The notes beneath the pieces are model-generated. The model was given only the letters and a program-made list of their open reading frames with translations, ran no database searches and was not told where the DNA came from. Of a DNA stretch of 64,000 nt, positions 54,451 to 63,741 are shown piece by piece; within the stretch, counting starts at the first letter, position 1; the number at the start of each line of letters is the position of its first letter. The stretch is from Paucibacter sp. TC2R-5. Its GTDB lineage: Bacteria > Pseudomonadota > Gammaproteobacteria > Burkholderiales > Burkholderiaceae_C. The DNA lies in assembly GCF_025717605.1 (NCBI RefSeq), contig NZ_JAJIRQ010000007.1, positions 124,001 to 188,000 of the forward strand. The letters are read 5' to 3'. The position numbers were made by a program, and so were the translations under genes.

Positions 54451-54914
54451 CGATGAGCATGAATCTAGAAGCAATTTTGGCCTACCTCCACATCGCTGCC
54501 ATTCTCAGCGTGGTGGTGTTTATCAGCAGCCAGGCGGCCCTTTGCCGCGTCGAATGGCTGAACCCGGCCGTCGTGCGGCGGCTGGTGGTGCTGGACAAAA
54601 TCTATCTCACAGCCGGCGCCCTGGTCTTGGCCAGCGGCCTGGCGCGCACGATCTGGGGCATCAAGAGCGCCACCTGGTACGCCGGCCAGCCGCTTTGGTG
54701 GGCCAAGCTGGGGCTGATGCTCTTGATCTTGCTGCTCTCGGTCAAACCCAGCCTGGCCTTCAGGCGCTGGCTCGGTCAGCTGAACCATCAAGGCGCGCTG
54801 CCGCTCGAGGGAGAGATCAAGGCGGTGCGGGCGCAAATCATGCGAACCGCGCACCTGCTCTTATTGATACCCGCAGCCGGCGTGATGTTGGCACGCGGTT
54901 TGGGCATCAGTTAA
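54447..54914 (+). CDS. DUF2214 family membrane protein
   Basis: This 155-residue protein has four predicted membrane helices (about 8-28, 45-66, 78-98, 130-150). The LAYLHIAAILSVVVF start, the DKIYLTAGALVLASGLAR segment and a membrane-proximal RAQIMRTAHLLLLIP end are typical of DUF2214. Function is unknown. It overlaps the LysR gene by 4 bp (ATGA), so it is translationally coupled to a regulator. Confidence 0.82.
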   Translation: MTMSMNLEAILAYLHIAAILSVVVFISSQAALCRVEWLNPAVVRRLVVLDKIYLTAGALVLASGLARTIWGIKSATWYAGQPLWWAKLGLMLLILLLSVKPSLAFRRWLGQLNHQGALPLEGEIKAVRAQIMRTAHLLLLIPAAGVMLARGLGIS

Positions 54915-54922
54915 GTAACGGC

Positions 54923-55312
54923 TTACTTGGCGGCGGCGTCAGCCACGCACTTCTTCTCAAAGCTGGTCTTGGCCGCGCCGGCCAGCTTCTTCTCGGCAGA
55001 CTTGGCTGCGCAAGTGGCGGCAGCGTCAGCGACCGGGGCTGCTGCATCGGCAGCGGGTCCGCCGTCGGCCGTGCATTTTTTGACGAAGCTGGTCTTGGCC
55101 GCGCCATGCAATTTCTTCTCGGCAGCCTTGGCATCACAAGCGGGATTGCCAGCGGCCGGATGATCGGCGTTGCACTTCTTCAAAAAGCTGGTCTGCGCCG
55201 CGCCGTGCAGCTTCTTCTCGGCGGCTTGCGCTTCACAAGTGGCGTCTGCTGCGTGAGCGACGCCGGCGAAGGCGAGCGTGGCCAAGGCCGCAAAGCTAAT
55301 CAGTTTCTTCAT
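54923..55312 (-). CDS. PsiF-repeat secreted protein
   Basis: This 129-residue secreted protein has a signal peptide (MKKLISFAALATLAFAGVAHA) and three copies of the PsiF repeat (C..QAAEKKLHGAAQTSFLKKC; C.AKAAEKKLHGAAKTSFVKKC; C.AKSAEKKLAGAAKTSFEKKC). An Ala/Pro-rich linker separates the second and third copies. Each repeat holds two Cys likely to form a disulfide. psiF was named as a phosphate-starvation-inducible E. coli gene; molecular function is unknown. Confidence 0.9.
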   Translation of the reverse strand: MKKLISFAALATLAFAGVAHAADATCEAQAAEKKLHGAAQTSFLKKCNADHPAAGNPACDAKAAEKKLHGAAKTSFVKKCTADGGPAADAAAPVADAAATCAAKSAEKKLAGAAKTSFEKKCVADAAAK

Positions 55313-55397
55313 CTGAGATCTTTCTGAGTGGATGGAAGGATTGAAAACTACCTGACGGTCAATTCAAGCATGACAACGCGACAAGCTCAAGACGGGT

Positions 55398-56771
55398 TTA
55401 CATGATGCGGCGCGGATGGGCGATGGCCTCATGCGCGGCATGCAAGCGCCGCACCAAGACCTGGATAAAGCCGCGGTCGAAGCGGTGCTGGCATTCCGGA
55501 CTCAACATCCCCAGCGATTCGGGCGTGAAGGAGATCGTGGTGCAGATCTCACTCACCACTACATCGGTGCTGTGCCGCCGCAGGTCGGGGTTAGGCGCAA
55601 GGTACGCCATCTCACCGACCGAGGTGCCCTGACCCAGCGTGGCGACCTTGTTTCCTTCCCTGAACACCTCGACCGCACCTTGCGCAATGATGTGAAAGGT
55701 ATTGCCTTCCTGGCCACGCTTGTACAGCGCATGCTCCGGCGGAAAACGCCGCCAGCGGCCCCGGTGCACCACTTCCCACAGTTCCACATCGCCAAAACCG
55801 GCAAAGAACTCCAGCGCGCGCAGCATATTGAAGCGCTCAGAATCCTTCACCTCATAAAGCCTGGCCAGTGGCACCAACTGCTTGGACACCAGCTCCGACA
55901 GCGCGCGGCCAAAAGCCTCCCAGTCCGCATAGCGCTCTTCCGGGTGCTTGGACAGCGCCTTCAGAATCACCGCATCCAACTCGGCCGTCACGCCGCCGCG
56001 AAGCCCCACGAGCGAAGGCGGTGCCTGGTGGTAAATCTGGTGCATCAAGGCCATCTGGCTGGGCGCATCAAAGGGCGGCCGGCCGGCCACCAGGTGATAA
56101 AGCACGGCGCCGAGCGCGTAAATATCGGCGCGGCAATCGACATCGCCACCCTCGATCTGCTCTGGCGGCATATAGGCCAGCGAGCCGACCCGGTGCACCT
56201 GCGTCGAATCGGAATGCAGGTTCAGCGCGCTGCCGAAATCACTGACCTTGACATCGGTGACCTGACCCTGCCCGTCCAGCACCGCCAGCAAATTGGCCGG
56301 CTTGACGTCGCGGTGGATCAAACCCTGGCGGAACACATAGCTCAAGGCCATCGCGCATTTGAAACCCAGCTCGACGATTTGGTCCAGCGGCAGCAACCGG
56401 TCACTGCGGCAAAAATGCTTCAGCGTCACGCCGGGCACAAACTCCATCACCAGATAGGGCGCGTCCTGCTCGGGCACCGCGTCGAGGATTTGCACCACAT
56501 TGGGATGCTGCAGCCGCCCGGCCAGCGCGGCCTCGGCGGCGTAGAAGTGGAAGCTGTAGTCGCCCTGCTGTCCGGCACGGCTTTGCGTGGCCCAAGACCG
56601 CATGCGCTTGATCGCCACTTCGGCCTTGCGGAATTCATCGAAGGCCAGAAAAACATCGCTGGTGGCACCCTCTCCCAGGCGGCGCAGCACCTTGTATTTG
56701 CCGATATAGACCGGCAAGTCGAGATTGGGCTCCAAAGGCAAATCGAGGTCCGAGGACATGACGACCATCAT
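55398..56771 (-). CDS. Ser/Thr protein kinase fused to a cyclic-nucleotide-binding domain
   Basis: The protein is about 457 residues. Residues about 22-290 are a complete Hanks-type kinase: P-loop GEGATSDV, Lys in VAIKR (K55), HRDVKPANL (D155), DFGS (D178), then MPPEQ in place of APE, and YALGAVLYHLVAGRPPF. Residues about 320-440 form a cNMP-binding beta-roll (RRFPPEHALYKRGQEGNTFHIIAQGAVEVF, GTSVGEMAYL). The C-terminal order resembles an inverted PKG, where cNMP domains precede the kinase. Start is uncertain (56771, 56768 or 56759). It is divergent from argS, 28 bp away. Confidence 0.87.
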   Translation of the reverse strand: MMVVMSSDLDLPLEPNLDLPVYIGKYKVLRRLGEGATSDVFLAFDEFRKAEVAIKRMRSWATQSRAGQQGDYSFHFYAAEAALAGRLQHPNVVQILDAVPEQDAPYLVMEFVPGVTLKHFCRSDRLLPLDQIVELGFKCAMALSYVFRQGLIHRDVKPANLLAVLDGQGQVTDVKVSDFGSALNLHSDSTQVHRVGSLAYMPPEQIEGGDVDCRADIYALGAVLYHLVAGRPPFDAPSQMALMHQIYHQAPPSLVGLRGGVTAELDAVILKALSKHPEERYADWEAFGRALSELVSKQLVPLARLYEVKDSERFNMLRALEFFAGFGDVELWEVVHRGRWRRFPPEHALYKRGQEGNTFHIIAQGAVEVFREGNKVATLGQGTSVGEMAYLAPNPDLRRHSTDVVVSEICTTISFTPESLGMLSPECQHRFDRGFIQVLVRRLHAAHEAIAHPRRIM

Positions 56772-56799
56772 ACGCAAGCGCCACCCGTAGAATCTCGAA

Positions 56800-58509
56800 A
56801 TGATCCAAGCCAAGCAAGAACTGCTCGCCGCCCTGGGCGAAGCCATCCAGGAACTCAGCCCCGGCTCCACGCTGCTGGCTGCCTTTGAATCGCCCAAGCA
56901 GGCCAGCCATGGCGACTTCGCCTGCACGGCCGCCATGCAGATGGCCAAGCCCCTCAAGAAGAACCCGCGCGAATTGGCGCAGGCGCTGATTGATGCCTTG
57001 AACGCCCGCCCGGCCTTTCAGCGCTGGGTGTCCAGCATGGAAATCGCCGGCCCCGGCTTCATCAATATCCGCCTGACGGACGCCGCCAAGCAGGCCGTCG
57101 TGGCCGAGGTCTTGAGCGCCGGCGCGGGCTTCGGCCAGCAGCCGGCCAACGAGCGCCATGTGATGGTGGAATTCGTCTCGGCCAACCCGACCGGCCCGCT
57201 GCATGTCGGCCATGCCCGTCAAGCCGCCCTGGGCGACGCGCTGTGCAGCCTGTTCAAGACGCAAGGCTCGCAAGTCACACGCGAGTTCTATTACAACGAC
57301 GCTGGCGTGCAGATCGCCACGCTGGCCAACTCCACCCAATGCCGCCTCAAGGGGCTCAAACCTGGCGATGCCGGCTGGCCGGAGAGCGCCTACAACGGCG
57401 ACTACATCCAGGACATCGCCGACGCCTTCCTGGCCAAGCAGACAGTGGTGGCGGATGACCGCCAGTTCACCGCCTCGGGCGATATCGAAGACCTGGACAG
57501 CATCCGCCAGTTCGCCGTCGCCTACCTGCGCCATGAGCAAGACTTGGATCTGCAGGCTTTCGGTTTGCAGTTCGACAGCTACTTCCTCGAGTCCGGCCTC
57601 TACAGCAGCGGTCGCGTCGACGACACCATCGCCAAGCTGATGGCCAGCGGCAAGACCTTCGAGGAGGGCGGCGCGCTGTGGCTGCGCACCACCGACTACG
57701 GTGACGACAAAGACCGCGTGATGCGCAAATCGGAGGGTGGCTACACCTACTTCGTGCCTGATGTGGCCTATCACATCGACAAGTTCCAGCGCGGCTACAG
57801 CAAGTGCATCAATATCCAGGGCACCGACCACCACGGCACCATCGCGCGCGTGCGCGGCGGCCTGCAAGCGGCCAATGTCGGCATCCCGCAAGGCTTCCCC
57901 GACTACATCCTGCACAAGATGGTGACGGTGATGAAGGGCGGCGAGGAGGTCAAGATCTCCAAGCGGGCCGGCAGTTATGTGACGCTGCGCGATCTGGTCG
58001 ACTGGACCAGCCGCGACGCGGTGCGCTTCTTCCTGATCGGCCGCAAGGCGGACACCGAGTTCACCTTTGATGTCGATCTGGCGCTGAAGCAGAACGACGA
58101 AAACCCGGTTTTCTATGTGCAGTACGCCCATGCGCGTATCTGCTCGGTGATCCGCAACTGGGTCGCGCGCGGTGGCGATGAGGCGACGCTCAATCAAGCT
58201 GACCTGAGCCTGCTGAGCGCGCCGACCGAAGCAGCCCTGATGCTCAAGCTGGCCGACTACCCGCGCATGCTGAGCAGCGCGGCCGAATCGCTGGCGCCGC
58301 ATGATGTGGCGTTCTACCTGCGCGACCTCGCCGCTTGTTATCACAGTTACTATGCAGCCGAGCGGGTGCTGGATCAGACGCCGGCCTTGAGCCAGGCGCG
58401 TGCCGCCTTGCTCGCTGCCACCCGCCAAGTGATTGCCAACGCATTGGACGTGCTCGGCGTTACAGCACCCACCGTCATGAGTCGCGAAGCGATTGAGGAA
58501 AGCGCATGA
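56800..58509 (+). CDS. argS: Arginyl-tRNA synthetase
   Basis: This class I aminoacyl-tRNA synthetase of 569 residues has an N-terminal Add1-type domain, the HIGH motif as [14 protein letters not shown] (about 133) and the KMSKS equivalent KISKRAG (about 384), a normal variant in bacterial ArgRS. A C-terminal DALR anticodon-binding domain follows. Essential for translation. Its stop overlaps the SPOR gene start by 4 bp. Confidence 0.97.
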   Translation: MIQAKQELLAALGEAIQELSPGSTLLAAFESPKQASHGDFACTAAMQMAKPLKKNPRELAQALIDALNARPAFQRWVSSMEIAGPGFINIRLTDAAKQAVVAEVLSAGAGFGQQPANERHVMVEFVSANPTGPLHVGHARQAALGDALCSLFKTQGSQVTREFYYNDAGVQIATLANSTQCRLKGLKPGDAGWPESAYNGDYIQDIADAFLAKQTVVADDRQFTASGDIEDLDSIRQFAVAYLRHEQDLDLQAFGLQFDSYFLESGLYSSGRVDDTIAKLMASGKTFEEGGALWLRTTDYGDDKDRVMRKSEGGYTYFVPDVAYHIDKFQRGYSKCINIQGTDHHGTIARVRGGLQAANVGIPQGFPDYILHKMVTVMKGGEEVKISKRAGSYVTLRDLVDWTSRDAVRFFLIGRKADTEFTFDVDLALKQNDENPVFYVQYAHARICSVIRNWVARGGDEATLNQADLSLLSAPTEAALMLKLADYPRMLSSAAESLAPHDVAFYLRDLAACYHSYYAAERVLDQTPALSQARAALLAATRQVIANALDVLGVTAPTVMSREAIEESA

Positions 58510-59270
58510 GCCAGAGCAGCGTCAGTAGCAAGAACAAGGTCAGCAGCAATAAGCAAGGGCAGCGCGGCGGCTTTGTGTTGGGGCTGATCGTTGGCGTGCT
58601 GCTGGGCCTGGGCCTGGCCCTGGGCGTAGCGCTCTATATCGCCAAGGTGCCGATTCCCTTCATCAACAAGGTGCCGCTGCGTACCGCCGAACAAGACGCG
58701 GAAGAAGCCACTCGCAACAAGAACTGGGACCCCAACGCTCCTTTGGCCGGCAAGGCCGGTGCCAAGGTTGCCAGTGGCGTGGTGGGCGGCGCAGCGCCTG
58801 CAGCGCCTCACAGCACAGCGCCCGCCGGCACCGCATCCACGCCCGTCATCGCGACGCCGGCCCTTGCGCCAGCCGCTCCCGCCAGCAGCGCTGCTCACGC
58901 AGCAACGCCCGCCGCAAGCAGCGCGAAAGCTGCCGAGAAGACCGAAAGAACCGAGAAATCCGAGAAAGCGACCGACAAGGCGAGCGACAAAAAGGCTGAC
59001 GCCAAAGCCGCCGCTGCGGCCGCCAGCGCCGAGCCCTTCATCTATTTTGTCCAGGCCGGCGCCTTCGTCAAAACCGAGGACGCCGAACAACAGCGCGCCC
59101 GCTTGGCCATGCTGGGTTTCAGTGCCAAGGTGCTGGAGCGCGAGCAGTCGGGTCGCACGGTGATGCGCGTGCGCATTGGCCCGCTGGACAACCGCGAAGA
59201 AGCCGAGGACCTGCAGCGCAAGGTCGAGGCCGCCGGCATCGAAGCCAATCTGGTGCGCGTGCAGCGCTGA
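58506..59270 (+). CDS. SPOR-domain protein (FtsN-like)
   Basis: This 254-residue protein has a short cytoplasmic tail and one membrane helix (about 21-43, [23 protein letters not shown]). A long Ala/Pro/Lys-rich periplasmic linker leads to a C-terminal SPOR domain ([52 protein letters not shown]). SPOR domains bind denuded peptidoglycan at the septum. The argS-SPOR pair is common in betaproteobacteria, where the gene is often annotated as FtsN-like; strict FtsN identity is not proved. Confidence 0.88.
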   Translation: MSQSSVSSKNKVSSNKQGQRGGFVLGLIVGVLLGLGLALGVALYIAKVPIPFINKVPLRTAEQDAEEATRNKNWDPNAPLAGKAGAKVASGVVGGAAPAAPHSTAPAGTASTPVIATPALAPAAPASSAAHAATPAASSAKAAEKTERTEKSEKATDKASDKKADAKAAAAAASAEPFIYFVQAGAFVKTEDAEQQRARLAMLGFSAKVLEREQSGRTVMRVRIGPLDNREEAEDLQRKVEAAGIEANLVRVQR

Positions 59271-59326
59271 TGGGCCGCAAGGCCAGCCCTTCCAAAACAC
59301 TTATTCCCCGCCCTAGGATATTCAAG

Positions 59327-60013
59327 ATGATGAAGCGTCGCGATTTCTCCGCAATCTGCAGCCTGAGCGCCGTTGGCGCCGCGAGTGTGCTCGCCGCCGG
59401 CCTGCCCAATCTGGCCATGGCGCAGGGCGGCCCGGTCGAAGGCAAGCAGTTTCAGCGCTTGTCCCAGCCGCTGCCGGTGGCGCCGGGCAAGATTGAGGTG
59501 GTCGAGTTCTTCTGGTACGGCTGCCCGCATTGCTACGCCTTCGAACCGGTGGTCCAGGCTTGGTCCAAGCAGCTGCCGGCCGACGTCAGTTTCCGCCGGG
59601 TGCACGTGGGCTTTCGCGCCAATATCAAACTGCACCAGCGCCTGTTCTTTGCGCTGGAAGCGATGGGCAAGGAAGAAGAGCTCTTGCCGCGCGTGTTCAG
59701 CGCCTTCCATGTTGAACGCCTGAGCCTGGACGACGAGAAATCCATCCTCGACCTGGCCGCCCGCATGGGCTTGGACATGGCCAAGTTCACCGCCGCCTTC
59801 AACTCCTTTGGTGTGCAAACCAAGAGCGCGCAGGCCAGCAAGCTGTCGGAGGCTTACCGCATCGACGGCGTGCCCGCTTTAGGCATTGGCGGCAAGTTCC
59901 TGACCTCGCCTGCCATGGCAGGCATCCAGGGGCAGACCGAAACCCAGCATGGCCAGCAGGCCGTGGCGGTGGCCGATTACCTGATCAAGCTGCTGCGCAG
60001 CAACAAGGGTTGA
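59327..60013 (+). CDS. dsbA: Thiol:disulfide interchange protein DsbA (first copy)
   Basis: This periplasmic oxidase of 228 residues has a signal peptide (MMKRRDFSAICS...LAMAQ). The thioredoxin-fold active site is FFWYGCPHCYAF (Cys66-Pro-His-Cys69), the classic DsbA CPHC, and cis-Pro lies in DGVPALGIGG. The start at 59327 follows AGGA and fits a twin-basic signal; the frame is open from 59270 across the SPOR stop. It introduces disulfides into exported proteins, with electrons passing to DsbB. A second DsbA-like gene follows after 4 bp. Confidence 0.92.
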   Translation: MMKRRDFSAICSLSAVGAASVLAAGLPNLAMAQGGPVEGKQFQRLSQPLPVAPGKIEVVEFFWYGCPHCYAFEPVVQAWSKQLPADVSFRRVHVGFRANIKLHQRLFFALEAMGKEEELLPRVFSAFHVERLSLDDEKSILDLAARMGLDMAKFTAAFNSFGVQTKSAQASKLSEAYRIDGVPALGIGGKFLTSPAMAGIQGQTETQHGQQAVAVADYLIKLLRSNKG

Positions 60014-60017
60014 AGCG

Positions 60018-60677
60018 ATGACTATTCAGCGCCGCTTCTTCAATGCTGGTCTGGCAGGCCTAGCAGGTATCGCCGCAGTCGGCGCCCCCGGCCTCGGCCA
60101 GGCGCAAAGCGACAAGCCCGTCGAGGGCAAACATTTCTTGCGCCTCGCGCAGCCGCTGGCCAGCGCCGGCGCGGAGGGCAAGATCGAGGTGTTCGAGTTC
60201 TTTCTCTACACCTGCCCGCATTGTTTTGCCTTTGACCCCGCGCTGTCGGCCTGGAGCAAGACCTTGGCGCCGGACGTGTCGCTGCGCCGCATCCATGTAG
60301 GGGTGGGCGCCATGCACAAGCTGCACCAGCGCTTGTTCTATGCGCTCGAAAGCCTTGGCCGTTTGGGCGACTTGCATGAGCAGGTCTTCAAAGCGCTACA
60401 GATCGAGAAACTCGATCTGAGCAGCGAAAAAGCCATCACGGCCTGGGCCGTCGGCAAGGGCTTGGACGGGGCCAAATTTGGCGCTGCCTTCAATTCTTTC
60501 GGCGCGCAGACTAGGTTGGGCCAGTCGACCAAATTGGCCGAGGCCTACCGCGCCGATGGCGTCCCGGCCCTAGGTGTCGCCGGCCGCTTCCTGACCTCGC
60601 CCAGCATGGCCGGCGGCATCCCGCAAGCCCTGGTCGTGGCCGATCATTTGATCAAGCTGGCACGCAGCAAGAGCTGA
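60018..60677 (+). CDS. DsbA-like thiol:disulfide oxidoreductase (second copy)
   Basis: This 219-residue paralogue of the preceding DsbA has a signal peptide ending near GLGQAQS, the active site FFLYTCPHCFAF (Cys66-Pro-His-Cys69) and cis-Pro in DGVPALGVAG. The LHQRLFYALESLG helix matches the first copy's LHQRLFFALEAMG. The flanking residues of the active site differ (YTCPHCF versus YGCPHCY), which may tune redox potential or partners. It starts 4 bp after the first copy's stop, so it is a tandem duplication in one operon. Confidence 0.88.
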   Translation: MTIQRRFFNAGLAGLAGIAAVGAPGLGQAQSDKPVEGKHFLRLAQPLASAGAEGKIEVFEFFLYTCPHCFAFDPALSAWSKTLAPDVSLRRIHVGVGAMHKLHQRLFYALESLGRLGDLHEQVFKALQIEKLDLSSEKAITAWAVGKGLDGAKFGAAFNSFGAQTRLGQSTKLAEAYRADGVPALGVAGRFLTSPSMAGGIPQALVVADHLIKLARSKS

Positions 60678-60737
60678 GCGGGAGGGCATAGCCACCCCCG
60701 GGCTAGAATGGTCTGCAAGAATTGTGCCGCCACTCAG

Positions 60738-61406
60738 ATGATGCCTACCCAAACGCCCACTCAACGCCGCTGTGCCCCTGTTTTGCCCTCAAAGCTGCTG
60801 GGCCTGGCGGGCGTGGGCCTGAGCGCCTTGCTGACGCTGGCCGCAGGGCCGGCGTGGGCCGAGAAGGCCGACCACCTGATGCCCTTGAACATCGCTTCCG
60901 AGAAAGGCGGCAGTGTCGACGTGGCCAACCAAAGAACCGAGTTTCTCGGCGATGTGGTGCTGAGCCGTGGCAGCCTGGTGCTGCGGGCCGAGCGCATCGA
61001 CCTGCGCGAAACCGGCGACGGCTATTACCAAGCGAACGCCAGCGGCAAAACCGGCAAGCAAGTCAGCTTCCGCCAAGCGCGCGATGTGCCCGGCGAGGCC
61101 ATCGAAGGCTTTGCCGATGCACTTGAATACGATACCCGCAGCGACTCGGTGCGTTTTCTCGGCAATGCGGTGGTGCGCCGTACCCAGGGCAGCAAGGTGG
61201 CCGATGAGGTCACCGGCGCCTTGATCGTCTACAACAACCGCAGCGAAGTTTTCACGGCCGAAGGCGGCGCCACCTCGCCACACCCGAGCGGCCGGGTGCG
61301 GGTGGTGTTGATGCCTCGTGGCGCTGCTGCGGCCGAGGCCAATGCAGCGCCGGCTTCAGCGGTGCCGCTGCAGCCCAGCGTGACCTTGCCGAAACGCCAA
61401 CCTTGA
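60738..61406 (+). CDS. lptA: LPS transport periplasmic protein LptA
   Basis: LptA forms the periplasmic bridge of beta-jelly-roll units that carries LPS from the inner membrane LptBFGC complex to LptD. The 222-residue protein has a signal peptide ([14 protein letters not shown]) and an OstA domain ([43 protein letters not shown], with later [17 protein letters not shown]). A Pro/Ala-rich tail follows. Start ATG 60738 is preferred; 60708 and 60741 are alternatives. Its stop TGA overlaps the lptB ATG by one base. lptC is not next to it. Confidence 0.93.
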   Translation: MMPTQTPTQRRCAPVLPSKLLGLAGVGLSALLTLAAGPAWAEKADHLMPLNIASEKGGSVDVANQRTEFLGDVVLSRGSLVLRAERIDLRETGDGYYQANASGKTGKQVSFRQARDVPGEAIEGFADALEYDTRSDSVRFLGNAVVRRTQGSKVADEVTGALIVYNNRSEVFTAEGGATSPHPSGRVRVVLMPRGAAAAEANAAPASAVPLQPSVTLPKRQP

Positions 61407-62188
61407 TGCGCAGCGCAGCTCACATCCCGGCGCTGGAGTCTGGCCCGCGCAGCCGCTTGGAGGCCGAGGGCTTGGCCAAGACATATGGAGTACGCCGGGT
61501 CGTCACCAATGTCCATGTCGGCGTCAACAGCGGCGAGGTGGTTGGCCTTTTGGGCCCCAATGGTGCAGGCAAAACGACCAGCTTTTACATGATCGTCGGC
61601 TTGGTGCGCGCCGATGCCGGCGAGATCCGCATCGACGGCCGCGCCGTGCAGCATTTACCTATTCATCAGCGTGCGCGCCTGGGCCTGAGCTATCTGCCGC
61701 AAGAGGCGTCGATCTTTCGCAAGCTGACGACCGAACAGAACATCCGCGCGGTGCTGGAGTTGCAAGTCGGGCCGGATGGCCGCGCCCTCTCGCCTGACCG
61801 CATCAACGAATTGCTGGAGAGTCTGCTGCATGACCTCAGCATCGAAAAGCTGCGCGACAGCCCGGCGCCGGCCTTGTCGGGCGGTGAGCGACGGCGCGTC
61901 GAGATTGCGCGCGCACTGGCCACCCAGCCGCGCTTCATCCTGCTGGACGAGCCCTTTGCCGGCGTTGACCCGATCGCTGTGCTGGAGATCCAGCGCATCA
62001 TCGGCTTCCTGAAGGCGCGCGGCATTGGTGTCTTGATCACCGACCACAATGTGCGCGAGACGCTGGGCATCTGTGACCGCGCCTACATCATCAGCGAAGG
62101 TTCGGTGTTGGCCGAGGGCACACCGGCCGAAATCATCGAGAACGCCGACGTGCGCAAGGTCTATCTCGGCGAAAACTTCCGCATGTGA
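61406..62188 (+). CDS. lptB: LPS export ABC transporter ATPase LptB
   Basis: This cytoplasmic ATPase of 260 residues powers LPS extraction with LptFG. Walker A is GPNGAGKTT, the Q loop is YLPQEASIF, the signature is [15 protein letters not shown], Walker B is [13 protein letters not shown] and the switch His is in [22 protein letters not shown] is typical of LptB. It carries an N-terminal extension of about 18 residues. Coupled to lptA by a TGATG overlap. Confidence 0.96.
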   Translation: MRSAAHIPALESGPRSRLEAEGLAKTYGVRRVVTNVHVGVNSGEVVGLLGPNGAGKTTSFYMIVGLVRADAGEIRIDGRAVQHLPIHQRARLGLSYLPQEASIFRKLTTEQNIRAVLELQVGPDGRALSPDRINELLESLLHDLSIEKLRDSPAPALSGGERRRVEIARALATQPRFILLDEPFAGVDPIAVLEIQRIIGFLKARGIGVLITDHNVRETLGICDRAYIISEGSVLAEGTPAEIIENADVRKVYLGENFRM

Positions 62189-62203
62189 TCTGGTTAGCGG
62201 CGA

Positions 62204-63727
62204 ATGAAACCCTCTTTGCAGCTACGGCTGAGCCAGCACCTCTCGTTAACGCCGCAGTTGCAGCAGTCAATCCGGCTGCTGCAACTCTCGACCCTGGAGT
62301 TGAACCAAGAAGTCGAGCAGATGCTGGCGCAGAACCCGCTGCTGGAAACCGAGGAGGATTTCAGCGTCGCGGCGCCCGAGTTGGCCGAGATGCGCGCCAG
62401 CATCAGCGAAGCGACCGCCGCTGAGGACAGCGGCGCCGATATGGAGCTGGGCGGCGGTGGCGAGGCCACGGCCGAGTTGCAGGCCGAGGACTTCGGCGCC
62501 GTCGAGCGCGAAGACTGGGAAAACGGCACCGAGCGCGATGACTTTGACGGCATCCGCGAGTTGCCGGCCAACAGCCCTGGCAGCAACTCAGGCAGCGGCG
62601 ATGACGACGGCGAACATGCCGATCAATCGACGGGCGAAATCAGCCTGCAAGAGCACCTAACTCAGCAAATGGCCGGCATGGGCCTGTCGGATACCGACCG
62701 CATGGCCTTGCATGTGCTGATCGAATCATTGAATGAAGACGGCTATCTGGAAGACAGCCTTGAAGAAATCTCAGAGGCGCTGTCCGAGGACATCGACGAA
62801 CGCGAAGACCTGCTGGACCATCTGCGCATCGCGCTGAAATGGCTGAAGAACATGACGCCCACCGGCGTCGGTGCGAAAGATTTGGCCGAATGCCTGGAGT
62901 TGCAGTTGCGCGCCCTGCCGCGCAGCGCGGCGCAGATGATCGCCATCATGATCTGCCAAAAGCACCTGGAGCTGCTGGCCCGGCGTGACTACAAGAGGCT
63001 GTCGGCCCTGACCGGTGCCGACGATGAGCTCTTGCGTGAGGCGCAGGCGCTGATTGTTTCACTGGAGCCCAAGCCGGGCCGCGCTTTTGCACGCGGCATG
63101 GCCGCAGCGGTAATCCCGGACGTGATCGTGCGCAAGGTTGGGCGCGAGTTGCGCGTCATCATCAACCCCGAGGTGGCCCCGAAGCTGCGCATCAACGAGC
63201 TGTATGCCAACGCGCTGCGCCAAACGCGCGGCGGCATAACGAACAGTCCGCTCGGCGGCCAGCTGCAGGAAGCACGCTGGTTCATCAAGAATATTCAGCA
63301 GCGCTTTGATACGATTTTGCGCGTCTCGCAGGCCATCGTGGAGCGCCAAAAAGCCTTCTTCACCCATGGCGCTTTGGCGATGAAGCCGCTGGTGCTGCGC
63401 GAGATTGCTGATGAGTTGGGTCTGCATGAGTCAACCATCTCGCGCGTCACCACGGCCAAATACATGGCCACCGTGTTCGGCACTTTTGAGTTGAAATACT
63501 TCTTCGGCTCGGGGCTCAGCACCGAGGCCGGCGGCAATGCGTCGAGCACCGCTGTGCGCGCCTTGATCAAGCAATTCATCGACGCCGAGAACCCAGCCAA
63601 GCCACTGTCCGACAGCGCGCTGGCCGAAATGCTGGACGAGCAAGGCATACAGGTCGCGCGCCGCACCGTGGCCAAGTACCGCGAAGGCATGAAAATCGGC
63701 ACGACCACGATGCGGCGGGTCAACTAA
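62204..63727 (+). CDS. rpoN: RNA polymerase sigma-54 factor RpoN
   Basis: Sigma-54 directs transcription from -24/-12 promoters together with AAA+ activators. The 507-residue protein has region I (MKPSLQLRLSQHLSLTPQLQQSIRLLQLS) and an acidic region II linker (about 60-140, rich in Glu/Asp/Ser). A core-binding domain follows, then the HTH (LREIADELGLHESTISRVTTAKYM) and the RpoN box (ARRTVAKYRE) near the C-terminus. Position after lptB is a conserved proteobacterial arrangement. Confidence 0.97.
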   Translation: MKPSLQLRLSQHLSLTPQLQQSIRLLQLSTLELNQEVEQMLAQNPLLETEEDFSVAAPELAEMRASISEATAAEDSGADMELGGGGEATAELQAEDFGAVEREDWENGTERDDFDGIRELPANSPGSNSGSGDDDGEHADQSTGEISLQEHLTQQMAGMGLSDTDRMALHVLIESLNEDGYLEDSLEEISEALSEDIDEREDLLDHLRIALKWLKNMTPTGVGAKDLAECLELQLRALPRSAAQMIAIMICQKHLELLARRDYKRLSALTGADDELLREAQALIVSLEPKPGRAFARGMAAAVIPDVIVRKVGRELRVIINPEVAPKLRINELYANALRQTRGGITNSPLGGQLQEARWFIKNIQQRFDTILRVSQAIVERQKAFFTHGALAMKPLVLREIADELGLHESTISRVTTAKYMATVFGTFELKYFFGSGLSTEAGGNASSTAVRALIKQFIDAENPAKPLSDSALAEMLDEQGIQVARRTVAKYREGMKIGTTTMRRVN

Positions 63728-63741
63728 GGAGCAAAGACCTC

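Noticed and set aside
55416-56888. Antisense open frame of about 490 codons across the kinase-cNMP gene
   Set aside because: The minus frame has a full set of Hanks kinase motifs. The plus frame is His/Arg/Gln-rich noise.
57940-57970. Degenerate KMSKS motif in argS (KISKR)
   Set aside because: KMSKS variation is normal in bacterial arginyl-tRNA synthetases and the length and other motifs are intact.
56635-58428. Antisense open frame of about 597 codons across argS
   Set aside because: It mirrors the codon bias of argS, which has all synthetase motifs. It has no recognisable domain.
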